A stretch of 48,895 nucleotides of DNA from Bryobacterales bacterium (GTDB lineage: Bacteria > Acidobacteriota > Terriglobia > Bryobacterales > Bryobacteraceae). The translations under genes were made by a program, and so were the position numbers. The first letter of the stretch is position 1; every line of letters begins with the position of its first letter. This document shows positions 19,114 to 25,128 of this stretch, in pieces. The stretch covers positions 1-48,895 of the forward strand of contig JADLDI010000024.1 of the NCBI GenBank assembly GCA_020846745.1, given 5' to 3'. Under the pieces are notes generated by a model. That model saw only the letters and a list, made by a program, of their open reading frames with translations. It ran no database searches and was not told the origin of the DNA.

Positions 19114-19317
19114 TTACTTCTTCGGAGCCCCGTCGAGCGTCTTCTTTTCCTTGTAGTATTTGCCCGTCGCGTTCAGGTCCGGCCCCTTTGCCGTGGTGTG
19201 GCAGTAAGTGCAACCCTTTTTCTCTTTCTTCATGAACTCAGGCTTGGCAAAGCTCTGAGGAGTGGCGACCACCAACAAACCGATGGTGAGCCACAGGGCG
19301 GATAAAGCAAGTTTCAT
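19114..19317 (-). CDS. Very small exported c-type cytochrome
   Basis: Only 67 residues. A cleavable signal peptide (MKLALSALWLTIGLLVVATPQSFA) is followed by about 43 mature residues containing a single heme-attachment motif, CTYCH, and ending in lysine-rich sequence. The mature chain is about half the size of a normal class I cytochrome c, and no distal Met is evident, so a second His or an external ligand would be needed, or it may act as a small heme-carrying peptide. GAGG lies about 8 bases before the ATG on the minus strand, and a terminator lies just past the stop, so this is a complete gene and not a fragment. The partner is unknown; the two large cytochromes of this window are candidates. 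Confidence 0.8.
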   Translation of the reverse strand: MKLALSALWLTIGLLVVATPQSFAKPEFMKKEKKGCTYCHTTAKGPDLNATGKYYKEKKTLDGAPKK

Positions 19318-19637
19318 AAATAGAGCCTCATTAGATCCGATATTATGCCACGCGCATTCGCCGCATGCACGTTTAACTACATCTAGAAACGGTTCGGACG
19401 GGACAGTGATACTGGCCGTCCCGGGTTTGCCGCCGGTGCGGTAAACGAGTAAAATCTCTCTATTTCGATAAGTCGCTGAGATTTGAGTGGTTTAGCGGAG
19501 TCTCTCCGAAATAATTTCAGACTCAAAAGTCCGTTAACAACCAATTCAAAAATATTTTCGAAGAAGGTTTGTATCGAATAATCAATAACTTAAGCTTTCG
19601 GTCGCCTCCGAGGGACGTCCCAAAAACCCGCTTTTTG

Positions 19638-19791
19638 TTGACACGGTGTGGTGTACTCAAATCAGAAAGGCGCTGCACGGCGGCGGCGCCTGGATCTGTG
19701 AGAGAGTTTGGGTTTACTCGATCCGAGCTTCACCGGCCGCCGAATACGATTTCTGAAAAGGCTCAGCCCTTACCGGCTGGGCCTTTTTGTT
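19638..19791 (+). ncRNA. Possible small RNA with terminator upstream of the array
   Basis: A consensus-like -35 element, TTGACA, at 19638-19643 precedes a branched structure. An outer pairing TCAGAAA/TTTCTGA (about 19662 and 19749) encloses hairpins GGCGC/GCGCC and GGATC/GATCC. A strong intrinsic terminator follows: GGCTCAGCC at 19760-19768, loop CTTACC, GGCTGGGCC at 19775-19783, then TTTTTGTTTTC. The terminator is convincing; the -10 element is poor and the branched fold is only inspected by eye. It lacks the core motif of units A-E. It could be a degenerate first unit or a separate RNA. Confidence 0.4.
19760..19791 (+). terminator. Rho-independent terminator before unit A
   Basis: A 9-bp stem (GGCTCAGCC with GGCTGGGCC, one G-U pair), a 6-base loop and a run of five T then GTTTTC. 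It lies 59 bases before the first hairpin of unit A, so whatever is transcribed upstream is separated from the array. Confidence 0.8.
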
Positions 19792-19849
19792 TTCGAACGG
19801 TGGCCGGTTGACTCGGGTTTCGGCCTGTCTCTTGAAAAGAGTTTTGCCG

Positions 19850-19950
19850 GCTTTCAACGGCCCGGAGGCGTTGAAAGCAATTCCGGAGGAGCCCGGTCGT
19901 CCGCACAGAACGCGTCCCCTGAGGGGTTGATGCGCCGCGGACGTCCGGGG
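19850..19950 (+). ncRNA. Structured element, unit A of five
   Basis: Stem I is GCTTTCAACG (19850-19859) paired with CGTTGAAAGC (19869-19878), 10 perfect pairs around a 9-base loop. After a 13-base spacer comes stem II: CCCGGTCGTCCGC (19892-19904) with GCGGACGTCCGGG (19937-19949), 12 pairs with one T-T mismatch. Inside it sits the shared core GCGTC (19912-19916), a short C/G hairpin CCC-TGA-GGG, an unpaired TT, and GATGC (19929-19933). A further long hairpin, GCCCCGGA at 19974 with TCCGGGGC at 20023, follows where later units have terminators, but it has no clear T tract. Confidence 0.6.
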
Positions 19951-20045
19951 CGGAATAACGATATTGGGGAGACGCCCCGGACGGTCTGCACAGTGATTGG
20001 TTGCGGAGGTGTGTGCGGCCGTTCCGGGGCATTCAAGTTTGGCGA

Positions 20046-20134
20046 GCTGGAATCGATTTGGGCGATCGAATCCAGCAACCGGGGGCCAGCCGGGACCAGT
20101 GCGTCCCATACCGGTTGATGCCGGTCCCGGCTGG
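20046..20134 (+). ncRNA. Structured element, unit B of five
   Basis: Stem I is GCTGGAATCGAT (20046-20057) with ATCGAATCCAGC (20065-20076), with an A-A mismatch and a TTGGGCG loop. Stem II is CCAGCCGGGACC (20086-20097) with GGTCCCGGCTGG (20123-20134), 12 perfect pairs of mostly different sequence from unit A. The core GCGTC (20101-20105)...TT...GATGC (20117-20121) is kept, with the smallest inner hairpin (CC-ATACC-GG). Stem II is followed by ATTTTG and could itself act as a weak terminator. Confidence 0.6.
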
Positions 20135-20155
20135 ATTTTGTTGGTTTCGCGGCGA

Positions 20156-20266
20156 GCTTCGTCGGGGTGGGGACCCGGACGAAGCAATGGGCGAGCCCGG
20201 CTGGCTGTTCGTGAGAAGGCGTCCCTGTATTTGAGGTTGATGCACTCAAAGGACAGCCAGCCGGGC
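20156..20266 (+). ncRNA. Structured element, unit C of five
   Basis: Stem I is GCTTCGTC (20156-20163) with GACGAAGC (20178-20185). Stem II is GCCCGGCTGGCTGT (20195-20208) with ACAGCCAGCCGGGC (20253-20266), 14 perfect pairs. The core is GCGTC (20219-20223), an inner loop closed by CC/GG, TT, and GATGC (20239-20243). The 17 bases ending in stem I (TTCGCGGCGAGCTTCGT) are identical in unit D, showing recent duplication, whereas the stem II sequences below the first seven pairs differ and still pair. Confidence 0.65.
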
Positions 20267-20306
20267 GCGGTTTTTGTCGGTGGTTTGGTGGTTGGGTGCT
20301 TTTCAT

Positions 20307-20343
20307 ACCAGCCGGGGTTTGGTGGCCCCGGCTGGTCTTTTTC
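20307..20343 (+). terminator. Rho-independent terminator after unit C
   Basis: A perfect 11-bp stem, ACCAGCCGGGG (20307-20317) with CCCCGGCTGGT (20326-20336), and an 8-base loop, followed by CTTTTT. It sits about 40 bases downstream of unit C stem II and isolates unit C from unit D on the plus strand. Confidence 0.85.
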
Positions 20344-20374
20344 CCAGCCACTCACCGAAAACAGTTCGCGGCGA

Positions 20375-20499
20375 GCTTCGTTGCGGTTTGGGCGAACCGG
20401 ACAACGAAGCGTTGTGGGGCGCCCGGCTTCGATTGCAGTTTAGCTTGCGTCCCTCCTCCTTGTGAGGAGGTTGATGCGCGGCGGCGGTCGGAGCCGGGC
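20375..20499 (+). ncRNA. Structured element, unit D of five
   Basis: Stem I is GCTTCGTTG (20375-20383) with CAACGAAGC (20402-20410), extended inside by GGTT/AACC. Stem II is GCCCGGCTTCGATTGC (20421-20436) with GCGGTCGGAGCCGGGC (20484-20499): 16 consecutive pairs, three of which are G-T. Those three pair as G-U only if the plus strand is the RNA; on the minus strand they would be A-C mismatches. The core GCGTC (20447-20451) and GATGC (20473-20477) flank an inner hairpin CCTCC...GGAGG and an unpaired TT. Confidence 0.65.
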
Positions 20500-20565
20500 A
20501 CGGCTTTTGATGACAGCAACAGCAGGTTTGTTCGATCGGTAGACATGGTTGTTCCTTTCTGACGG

Positions 20566-20602
20566 CCAGCCAGGGTTGGGGAACTCTGGCTGGTTTTTTT
20601 TT
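20566..20602 (+). terminator. Strong Rho-independent terminator after unit D
   Basis: Stem CCAGCCAG (20566-20573) with CTGGCTGG (20586-20593), followed by nine consecutive T residues. The hairpin is bracketed by a longer-range inverted repeat, TCGATCGGTA (20532-20541) and TACCGATCGA (20602-20611). Confidence 0.88.
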
Positions 20603-20626
20603 ACCGATCGATGAAGAGTTAGCGGC

Positions 20627-20750
20627 GCTTCGTTACGGAATGGTGGCCCGTGACGAAGCATCGGGGCGCCCGGCCTCATCACGTTTATCGGCTGTGTCCC
20701 TCCTTATTTGGGCGAGGAGGTTTGACGCGCGACAGCGTTGGAGGCCGGGC
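20627..20750 (+). ncRNA. Structured element, unit E of five
   Basis: Stem I is GCTTCGT (20627-20633) with ACGAAGC (20653-20659), continued by a few inner pairs. Stem II is GCCCGGCCTC (20668-20677) with GAGGCCGGGC (20741-20750). The core differs at two paired positions: GTGTC (20694-20698) with GACGC (20724-20728) replaces GCGTC/GATGC, keeping the helix. The inner hairpin is CCTCC...GGAGG, followed by TTT in place of TT. A last hairpin, ACCAGCCG (20791-20798) with CGGCTGGT (20817-20824), follows, with a long loop and no good T tract. Confidence 0.6.
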
Positions 20751-20843
20751 ACGGGTTTGGTTGGTGATGCTGGAGTGTTTCGGGTTGTAAACCAGCCGGC
20801 TTTTCATGGTTCGTCGCGGCTGGTCCCTGTTTTGAAGGGGTTC

Positions 20844-21575
20844 TTAACCGCGCCAACGGCCCAGGATCACCACACGAATATACAGCCGTGTCAGCTGGTA
20901 AAAGGTGGTCAGCAACGACCGTAACCGAAAGAACTGCGACCGGCCATAAAGGCGAGGGTAGTGATGAACGCCAACTTCGACGGTCCGATATGGGCTCAAC
21001 TCGAGCTTTCGAACAAGTTCTACACAGATTGTTCCGCTGGTGGAAGTCAGGTGGATCTCATCCAGGAGTTTGCGGCGGATGAGCCGGAAATCGCAATCGA
21101 CGTCGCGGATTTTGATGCGGAACAGGAACCGGGCGAATCGGTTATAGACGTTCCCGATGAAGATGCGATGCCAGGGATCGTTCCGCTGGAGTTTGTAGCC
21201 GTTTACGAGTCCGACATTGGGCTCCATAGCCTCCAGCAGTTTCGGAATCTCATTGACATCGTACTGGCTGTCCCCGTCGGTATAAAAAACTAACTCGCGT
21301 GTCGCGGCGGCAAAGCCCGACCGGAGAGCACCCCCATATCCACGATTCTGCGGATGCGTAATCACCCGCAGACGTGGACCGTACTGGTTTTGGAGGTTTG
21401 CCAAAACCTCACCGGTGTCATCGTAACTGCCGTCGTTAACGACAATTACTTCGAAATCAATCACGTGCTCGGCAAGCACCGCAAAGGTTTTGCCGATCAG
21501 CCCCGGCAATGATGGTGCATCATTGTAGGCCGGGAAGAATACACTCAGGCTGCTTACTTTTTGCTTCAATGCCAT
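20844..21575 (-). CDS. Family 2 glycosyltransferase (dolichol-phosphate mannosyltransferase-like)
   Basis: A protein of 243 residues from ATG 21575; a GTG at 21578 is also in frame. It has a GT-A fold with SVFFPAYNDA at residue 11, VVNDGSYDDT at 46 (nucleotide-binding Asp), HPQNRGYGGALRSGF at 75, and the metal-binding YTDGDSQYD at 99-106. No C-terminal membrane helices are visible, so it is the short, DPM1-like form that transfers a sugar from a nucleotide-sugar to a lipid carrier or polymer. The start codon overlaps that of the divergent metallopeptidase gene. The 3' end faces the structured RNA-like array, with no terminator visible for this strand. Confidence 0.88.
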   Translation of the reverse strand: MALKQKVSSLSVFFPAYNDAPSLPGLIGKTFAVLAEHVIDFEVIVVNDGSYDDTGEVLANLQNQYGPRLRVITHPQNRGYGGALRSGFAAATRELVFYTDGDSQYDVNEIPKLLEAMEPNVGLVNGYKLQRNDPWHRIFIGNVYNRFARFLFRIKIRDVDCDFRLIRRKLLDEIHLTSTSGTICVELVRKLELSPYRTVEVGVHHYPRLYGRSQFFRLRSLLTTFYQLTRLYIRVVILGRWRG

Positions 21576-23161
21576 CACCCAATCGCCGGCTCACGCGAAA
21601 GCTCACTATCATCGCCCAGGATCCGGCTGTCCGTCTTCATGGACGCATCCTCCGCACGGAAATAGAAATTCCCGCCGAACGCCTGTTGCCGGGCCCGTGC
21701 GGCTACCGCGTGCGCGTCGAAGCCGGCCTCACCGAAACCCGGCCCTGCCGGATCCCCCTTCATTACGACTCTTTTCAAAACTCACCCGATGACAAACTGA
21801 TTTCCGATCCGCGCTTTCGGGCGCAGAACTCCTACGCCATACTCATGCGAACGTTGGCCCGTTTTGAACAGGCCCTCGGTCGCCGCGTCTCGTGGGGTTT
21901 CCACGGACACCAGCTTCGGATCGTTCCCCAAGCGTTTGAGCAGGCAAATGCTTTTTATTCTGCCACGGAACGGGCGATCCTGTTTGGCTACTTCCCCGGT
22001 CGAAGCGGTACGGTCTACACGGCCTTGTCACATGATATTGTGGCGCATGAAGGCACCCATGCCATCGTTCACGGGTTGCGGCGCCGCTACCTGGACCCCT
22101 CGTCTCCAGACCAATCTGCTTTTCACGAAGGCTTTGCGGACATCATTGCTTTACTCTCGGTCTTGTCCTTGCCTGCTGTCGTGGCCGCCGTGCTTGGTTC
22201 CAGTACGTTGAAACCGGAGCAGGTTTGTCCGGAAACGCTGAAACGCTCTCTTTTGTTCGGCATGGCCAAGCAAATGGGACAGGAGCTTTCCCAGATGCGC
22301 GGCCAACCACTTCGCCGCTCCATCGAACTGCCGGCTTCGGCCGCATGGAAATCGGACCCGGCTTTTGCCGAGCCGCACCGCCGGGGCGAAATCCTGGTTG
22401 CCGCCGTGATGAACGCATTGCTGGACGTATGGCTCCGCCGCATCAAACAACTGGGCACTCTCGATCGTGATCGAATCGCTGCCGAGGCAGCCGATACGGC
22501 TGACCGCCTGCTGACCATGTGCATCCGTGCCCTCGATTTCTGTCCCCCTACCAACATCCTGTTCTCTGATTTCCTCAGTGCCGTGGTTACGGCCGATCAC
22601 GAGATGTCGCCGGACGACAACCGTTTTGCCTTTCGTGAAACGCTGATTAAGTCCTTCCGAAAGTACGGCTTCCGGCCCACATCGAAAGGAGAACTTGGTA
22701 TGTGGGAGCCGCCCGATGGCCGTCTCCGCTACGAACGGTCTCACCTCGATTCCCTGCAGCGCGATCCCGACGAGGTCTTTCGCTTCGTTTGGGAAAACCG
22801 GCGTACTTTGCGCCTCTGCGATGCCGCCGAAACCTACGTTCAGTCGGTTCGCCCTGCCTTGCGTGTCGGGTCTGACGGGTTTATGCTGCGCGAAACAGTC
22901 GCCGAGTATGTTCAACATGCCTGCGTCCGTTCAGCAGATCTAAAAACTTGGAACATCCGTGTTCCAAATGGGATGCCGGATAATCATCAAGTAACACTTT
23001 GGGGCGGTGGCGTCCTCATTTTCGATGAGTTCGGGCGCTTGAAATTCCACGTCCGCAATCGCATCGACAATGCTCAGGCTCAAACCGCGCGCCTTGCCTA
23101 CGTGTGGTCATCCCGCGGCAACCACAACTTCTCTGAAATCCATAGGCGCCCCGCCGCATAA
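21569..23161 (+). CDS. Putative zinc metallopeptidase (gluzincin-like), unrecognised family
   Basis: A protein of 530 residues from ATG 21569, chosen because conserved-looking sequence (LTIIAQDPAVR) begins within ten residues and no later start would keep it. No signal peptide is evident. The zinc-site motif HEGTH lies at residues 160-164 in the context SHDIVAHEGTHAIVHGL, and a second acidic motif, FHEGFADIIAL, about 22 residues on supplies the likely third ligand, Glu187. This order matches gluzincins such as thermolysin-like M4/M36 enzymes, but the rest matches no family I can name. The C-terminal part is probably mixed alpha/beta. It is divergent from the glycosyltransferase with overlapping start codons and has no clear ribosome-binding site. 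Confidence 0.75.
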   Translation: MPSPNRRLTRKLTIIAQDPAVRLHGRILRTEIEIPAERLLPGPCGYRVRVEAGLTETRPCRIPLHYDSFQNSPDDKLISDPRFRAQNSYAILMRTLARFEQALGRRVSWGFHGHQLRIVPQAFEQANAFYSATERAILFGYFPGRSGTVYTALSHDIVAHEGTHAIVHGLRRRYLDPSSPDQSAFHEGFADIIALLSVLSLPAVVAAVLGSSTLKPEQVCPETLKRSLLFGMAKQMGQELSQMRGQPLRRSIELPASAAWKSDPAFAEPHRRGEILVAAVMNALLDVWLRRIKQLGTLDRDRIAAEAADTADRLLTMCIRALDFCPPTNILFSDFLSAVVTADHEMSPDDNRFAFRETLIKSFRKYGFRPTSKGELGMWEPPDGRLRYERSHLDSLQRDPDEVFRFVWENRRTLRLCDAAETYVQSVRPALRVGSDGFMLRETVAEYVQHACVRSADLKTWNIRVPNGMPDNHQVTLWGGGVLIFDEFGRLKFHVRNRIDNAQAQTARLAYVWSSRGNHNFSEIHRRPAA

Positions 23162-23194
23162 ACCCGTAAAAATTCTGAACTTGGTCCGGTGAAA

Positions 23195-23224
23195 TTGCGT
23201 CAATTAGTTAGTAGATGCTATCTT
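23195..23224 (+). promoter_or_regulatory. Predicted promoter of the efflux operon
   Basis: TTGCGT at 23195-23200 and an extended -10, TGCTATCTT (23216-23224), separated by 18 bases. The -10 lies inside the left arm of the operator palindrome, so a bound repressor would block it. Confidence 0.5.
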
Positions 23225-23245
23225 AGTACACACTAAGCTAGCATC
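23214..23245. promoter_or_regulatory. Operator palindrome for the TetR regulator
   Basis: Left arm GATGCTATCTTAGT (23214-23227) and right arm ACTAAGCTAGCATC (23232-23245) are complementary at 13 of 14 positions around the spacer ACAC. The palindrome ends 27 bases before the start codon of the TetR gene and overlaps the predicted -10. The size and position are typical of a site bound by two TetR dimers or one extended dimer that represses its own operon. Confidence 0.7.
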
Positions 23246-23272
23246 CGCTAGTTTGGCTCGCGCTTCTCACCT

Positions 23273-23899
23273 ATGGCTTTACCCACTCCTTCTGGCCGTC
23301 AACGTCTGTCCGGACCGGAACGTCGCGCTGCGATTGTCGATTCCGCGGTCAACCTCTTTTCCGAACGTGGGTTTCGCGGAACCACCACTCGCGAACTCGC
23401 TGCGGCAGTCGGCGTCAGTGAGCCTGTCCTCTACCAGCACTTTCGGACCAAACGCGCCCTGTACGACGCGATTCTCGAATCGCAAACCCAGGAACCGTCC
23501 CAGGAAGTCGCGGAAGAGATGAAAGCGCTTTCAGAGACCGGCGACAACCGTGCGTTGTTCCGCCGCCTGGCGCAATTGCTGATTGACTTCTACCTTCGCG
23601 ATCCAAGATATCCCCGGCTGCTCATGTTCTCGTCGCTCGAAGGACATGAACTCTCGCAAATCTTCTACGAACGCCACGTTGCCTGTTTTTATGAGTTCCT
23701 CACCGCGCACATTCAGCGCCAGATCGATGCTGGCGTTTTCCGGCCAGTGGACCCGTTGATCGCGGCCCGCTGCTTCGCAGGCATGCTCTCGCATCAGGGT
23801 TTGATCTTCTCTGTACTGCACCCAGGAAATCTGGCCGCGCCGGCCGACCAGATCGTCGAAGTGATCGTTGACCTTTTCTTAGGCGGTATCTCTGCATGA
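23273..23899 (+). CDS. TetR family transcriptional repressor of the efflux operon
   Basis: A protein of 208 residues. The N-terminal DNA-binding domain spans about 15-65, with the helix-turn-helix TTTRELAAAVGVSEPVLYQHF at 37-57 and the following FRTKRALYDAIL helix typical of TetR. The C-terminal ligand domain is all-helical, similar to regulators linked to RND pumps. The gene starts 27 bases after a strong palindrome, and its TGA overlaps the ATG of the adaptor gene (ATGA at 23896-23899), so regulator and pump are one transcript. By analogy with AcrR-type repressors, it should bind a pump substrate and release the operator. The inducer is unknown. Confidence 0.92.
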   Translation: MALPTPSGRQRLSGPERRAAIVDSAVNLFSERGFRGTTTRELAAAVGVSEPVLYQHFRTKRALYDAILESQTQEPSQEVAEEMKALSETGDNRALFRRLAQLLIDFYLRDPRYPRLLMFSSLEGHELSQIFYERHVACFYEFLTAHIQRQIDAGVFRPVDPLIAARCFAGMLSHQGLIFSVLHPGNLAAPADQIVEVIVDLFLGGISA

Positions 23900-25104
23900 C
23901 GTTTCGAATCCTCCTCCCACTTGCTCTTTTGCTCGCCGTCGGCGCGTGCTCTCATAAAAAGGAAGCCAAAACGGACCCGGCTGCGGCGCAAGCGGCTTCC
24001 ACTGCCGCGCAGCCAGTCACCGTCAAGGTTGCGTCGGCCGAATCGAAGATGGTCGAACGCTACCTGAACGTCACGGGGTCGCTCTTGCCCGACGAGACCG
24101 TGAACCTCTCGTTTGAGGTGCCCGGCCGGCTCGCCACAATTCGCTACGACTTCGGCCAGTTCGTGAAAAAGGGCGACATCATCGCCGAACTCGACAAGCA
24201 GGAGTACCGTCTTCAGGTCGATCGAGCAAAGGCGGCTCTAGCCCAGGCGATGGCCCGCGTTGGTCTCGAACCCGGTCAGGACGGCGTGACGCCCAAAGAC
24301 ACGCCATCGATGCGCCAAGCCCGGGCGCAACTTGAAGATGCGCGCACCAAATACGAAAGCGCAAAGAAGCTGGTGGATAGCGGTGACATTGCCCGCGAGC
24401 GCTTTACCGAAATCGAAAAACAATTCGAAGCCCGCCGTGCCGCGTTTGAGGCGACCCGCGATGATCTGCGCACCCAAATGGCCAGCATCGATGCGCTACG
24501 CGCGGATTTGCGTCTGGCGGAAGAGCGTCTTTCCGACACCGTGCTGCGGGCCCCGTTCGATGGCTCGATCTCCGACAAGCCGGTCTCACCCGGCGCCTAT
24601 GTCAAAGACAACAACACCATCGTCACGATCGTCAAAGCTTGGCCGCTTCGCTTGAGGCTCGATGTCCCGGAAGTCGCCACAATGGGGGTCCGCCTGGGCG
24701 ATGTCCTTCACTTCACCACCGAAGCGGTTCCCGGTGTGGAGTTCACGGCGACGGTGCGGCAGTTGAATCCCGGCCTGGATGCGCGCTCGCGCTCGCTTAG
24801 CGCTGAGGCCCGCCTCAACCAAGCCGACAACCGGTTACGGCCCGGTATGTTCGTGCAGGTTCGAGTGACGATCAACAAGCAGGCGTCCATCACAGTCGTG
24901 CCCAAGCAGGCGGTCTATACCGTTGCCGGATTAACTAAGATCTTCGCGATCCGCGATAACAAAGCGCACGAGGTCCGCTTTGCGCCCGGTCAGACCGGCG
25001 ACGATTGGGTGGAGGTGCCTGGTGAACTGGTGCGCCCCGGCGAGCGGGTGGCCATCGAGAACCTGCACCTGCTTACTGATAACCAGGACGTGCGCGCCAA
25101 CTAG
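23896..25104 (+). CDS. RND efflux periplasmic adaptor (membrane fusion protein), lipoprotein
   Basis: A protein of 402 residues. The N-terminus MTFRILLPLALLLAVGACSH is a lipoprotein signal with Cys18 as the probable lipid-modified residue. Then come the barrel-sandwich hybrid half (VPGRLATIRYDFGQFVKKGDIIAELD, about residue 75), a long alpha-hairpin coiled coil (about 100-210, rich in Ala/Arg/Glu), the second lipoyl half (LRAPFDGSISDKPVSPGAYV, about 215), a beta-barrel domain, and a membrane-proximal domain ending near 395. It links the inner-membrane pump to the TolC channel. Its start overlaps the TetR stop, and the pump gene begins 24 bases after its own stop. Confidence 0.93.
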   Translation: MTFRILLPLALLLAVGACSHKKEAKTDPAAAQAASTAAQPVTVKVASAESKMVERYLNVTGSLLPDETVNLSFEVPGRLATIRYDFGQFVKKGDIIAELDKQEYRLQVDRAKAALAQAMARVGLEPGQDGVTPKDTPSMRQARAQLEDARTKYESAKKLVDSGDIARERFTEIEKQFEARRAAFEATRDDLRTQMASIDALRADLRLAEERLSDTVLRAPFDGSISDKPVSPGAYVKDNNTIVTIVKAWPLRLRLDVPEVATMGVRLGDVLHFTTEAVPGVEFTATVRQLNPGLDARSRSLSAEARLNQADNRLRPGMFVQVRVTINKQASITVVPKQAVYTVAGLTKIFAIRDNKAHEVRFAPGQTGDDWVEVPGELVRPGERVAIENLHLLTDNQDVRAN

Positions 25105-25128
25105 CGCCTCCACAGGAGTTATGGAGAT

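Larger units (their letters stand above)
19318..20843. other. 1.5-kb block without a credible gene, carrying a structured RNA-like array
   Basis: No frame in this block looks like a real protein. The first 300 bases are AT-richer than the surroundings and contain short hairpins: AAAATCTC at about 19452 with GAGATTT, and CGGAG at 19496 with CTCCG. From 19638 on come a possible small RNA unit with a terminator, then five related two-hairpin units (A-E) listed separately, and strong terminators. T tracts and G-T pairs mark the plus strand as the transcribed one. The block is flanked by the start of the small cytochrome gene (minus strand) and the end of the glycosyltransferase gene (minus strand), so it is an independent locus. 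Confidence 0.7.

Noticed and set aside
19714..20355. Long minus-strand open frame (213 codons) across the structured array
   Set aside because: It runs through several hairpins and a terminator, its translation is low-complexity Pro/Arg/Gly-rich, and it has no start context; GC-rich inverted repeats easily keep frames open.
19850..20824. CRISPR array
   Set aside because: Units are 90-125 bases, diverged, unequally spaced and separated by terminators; there are no short identical repeats with unique spacers and no cas genes.
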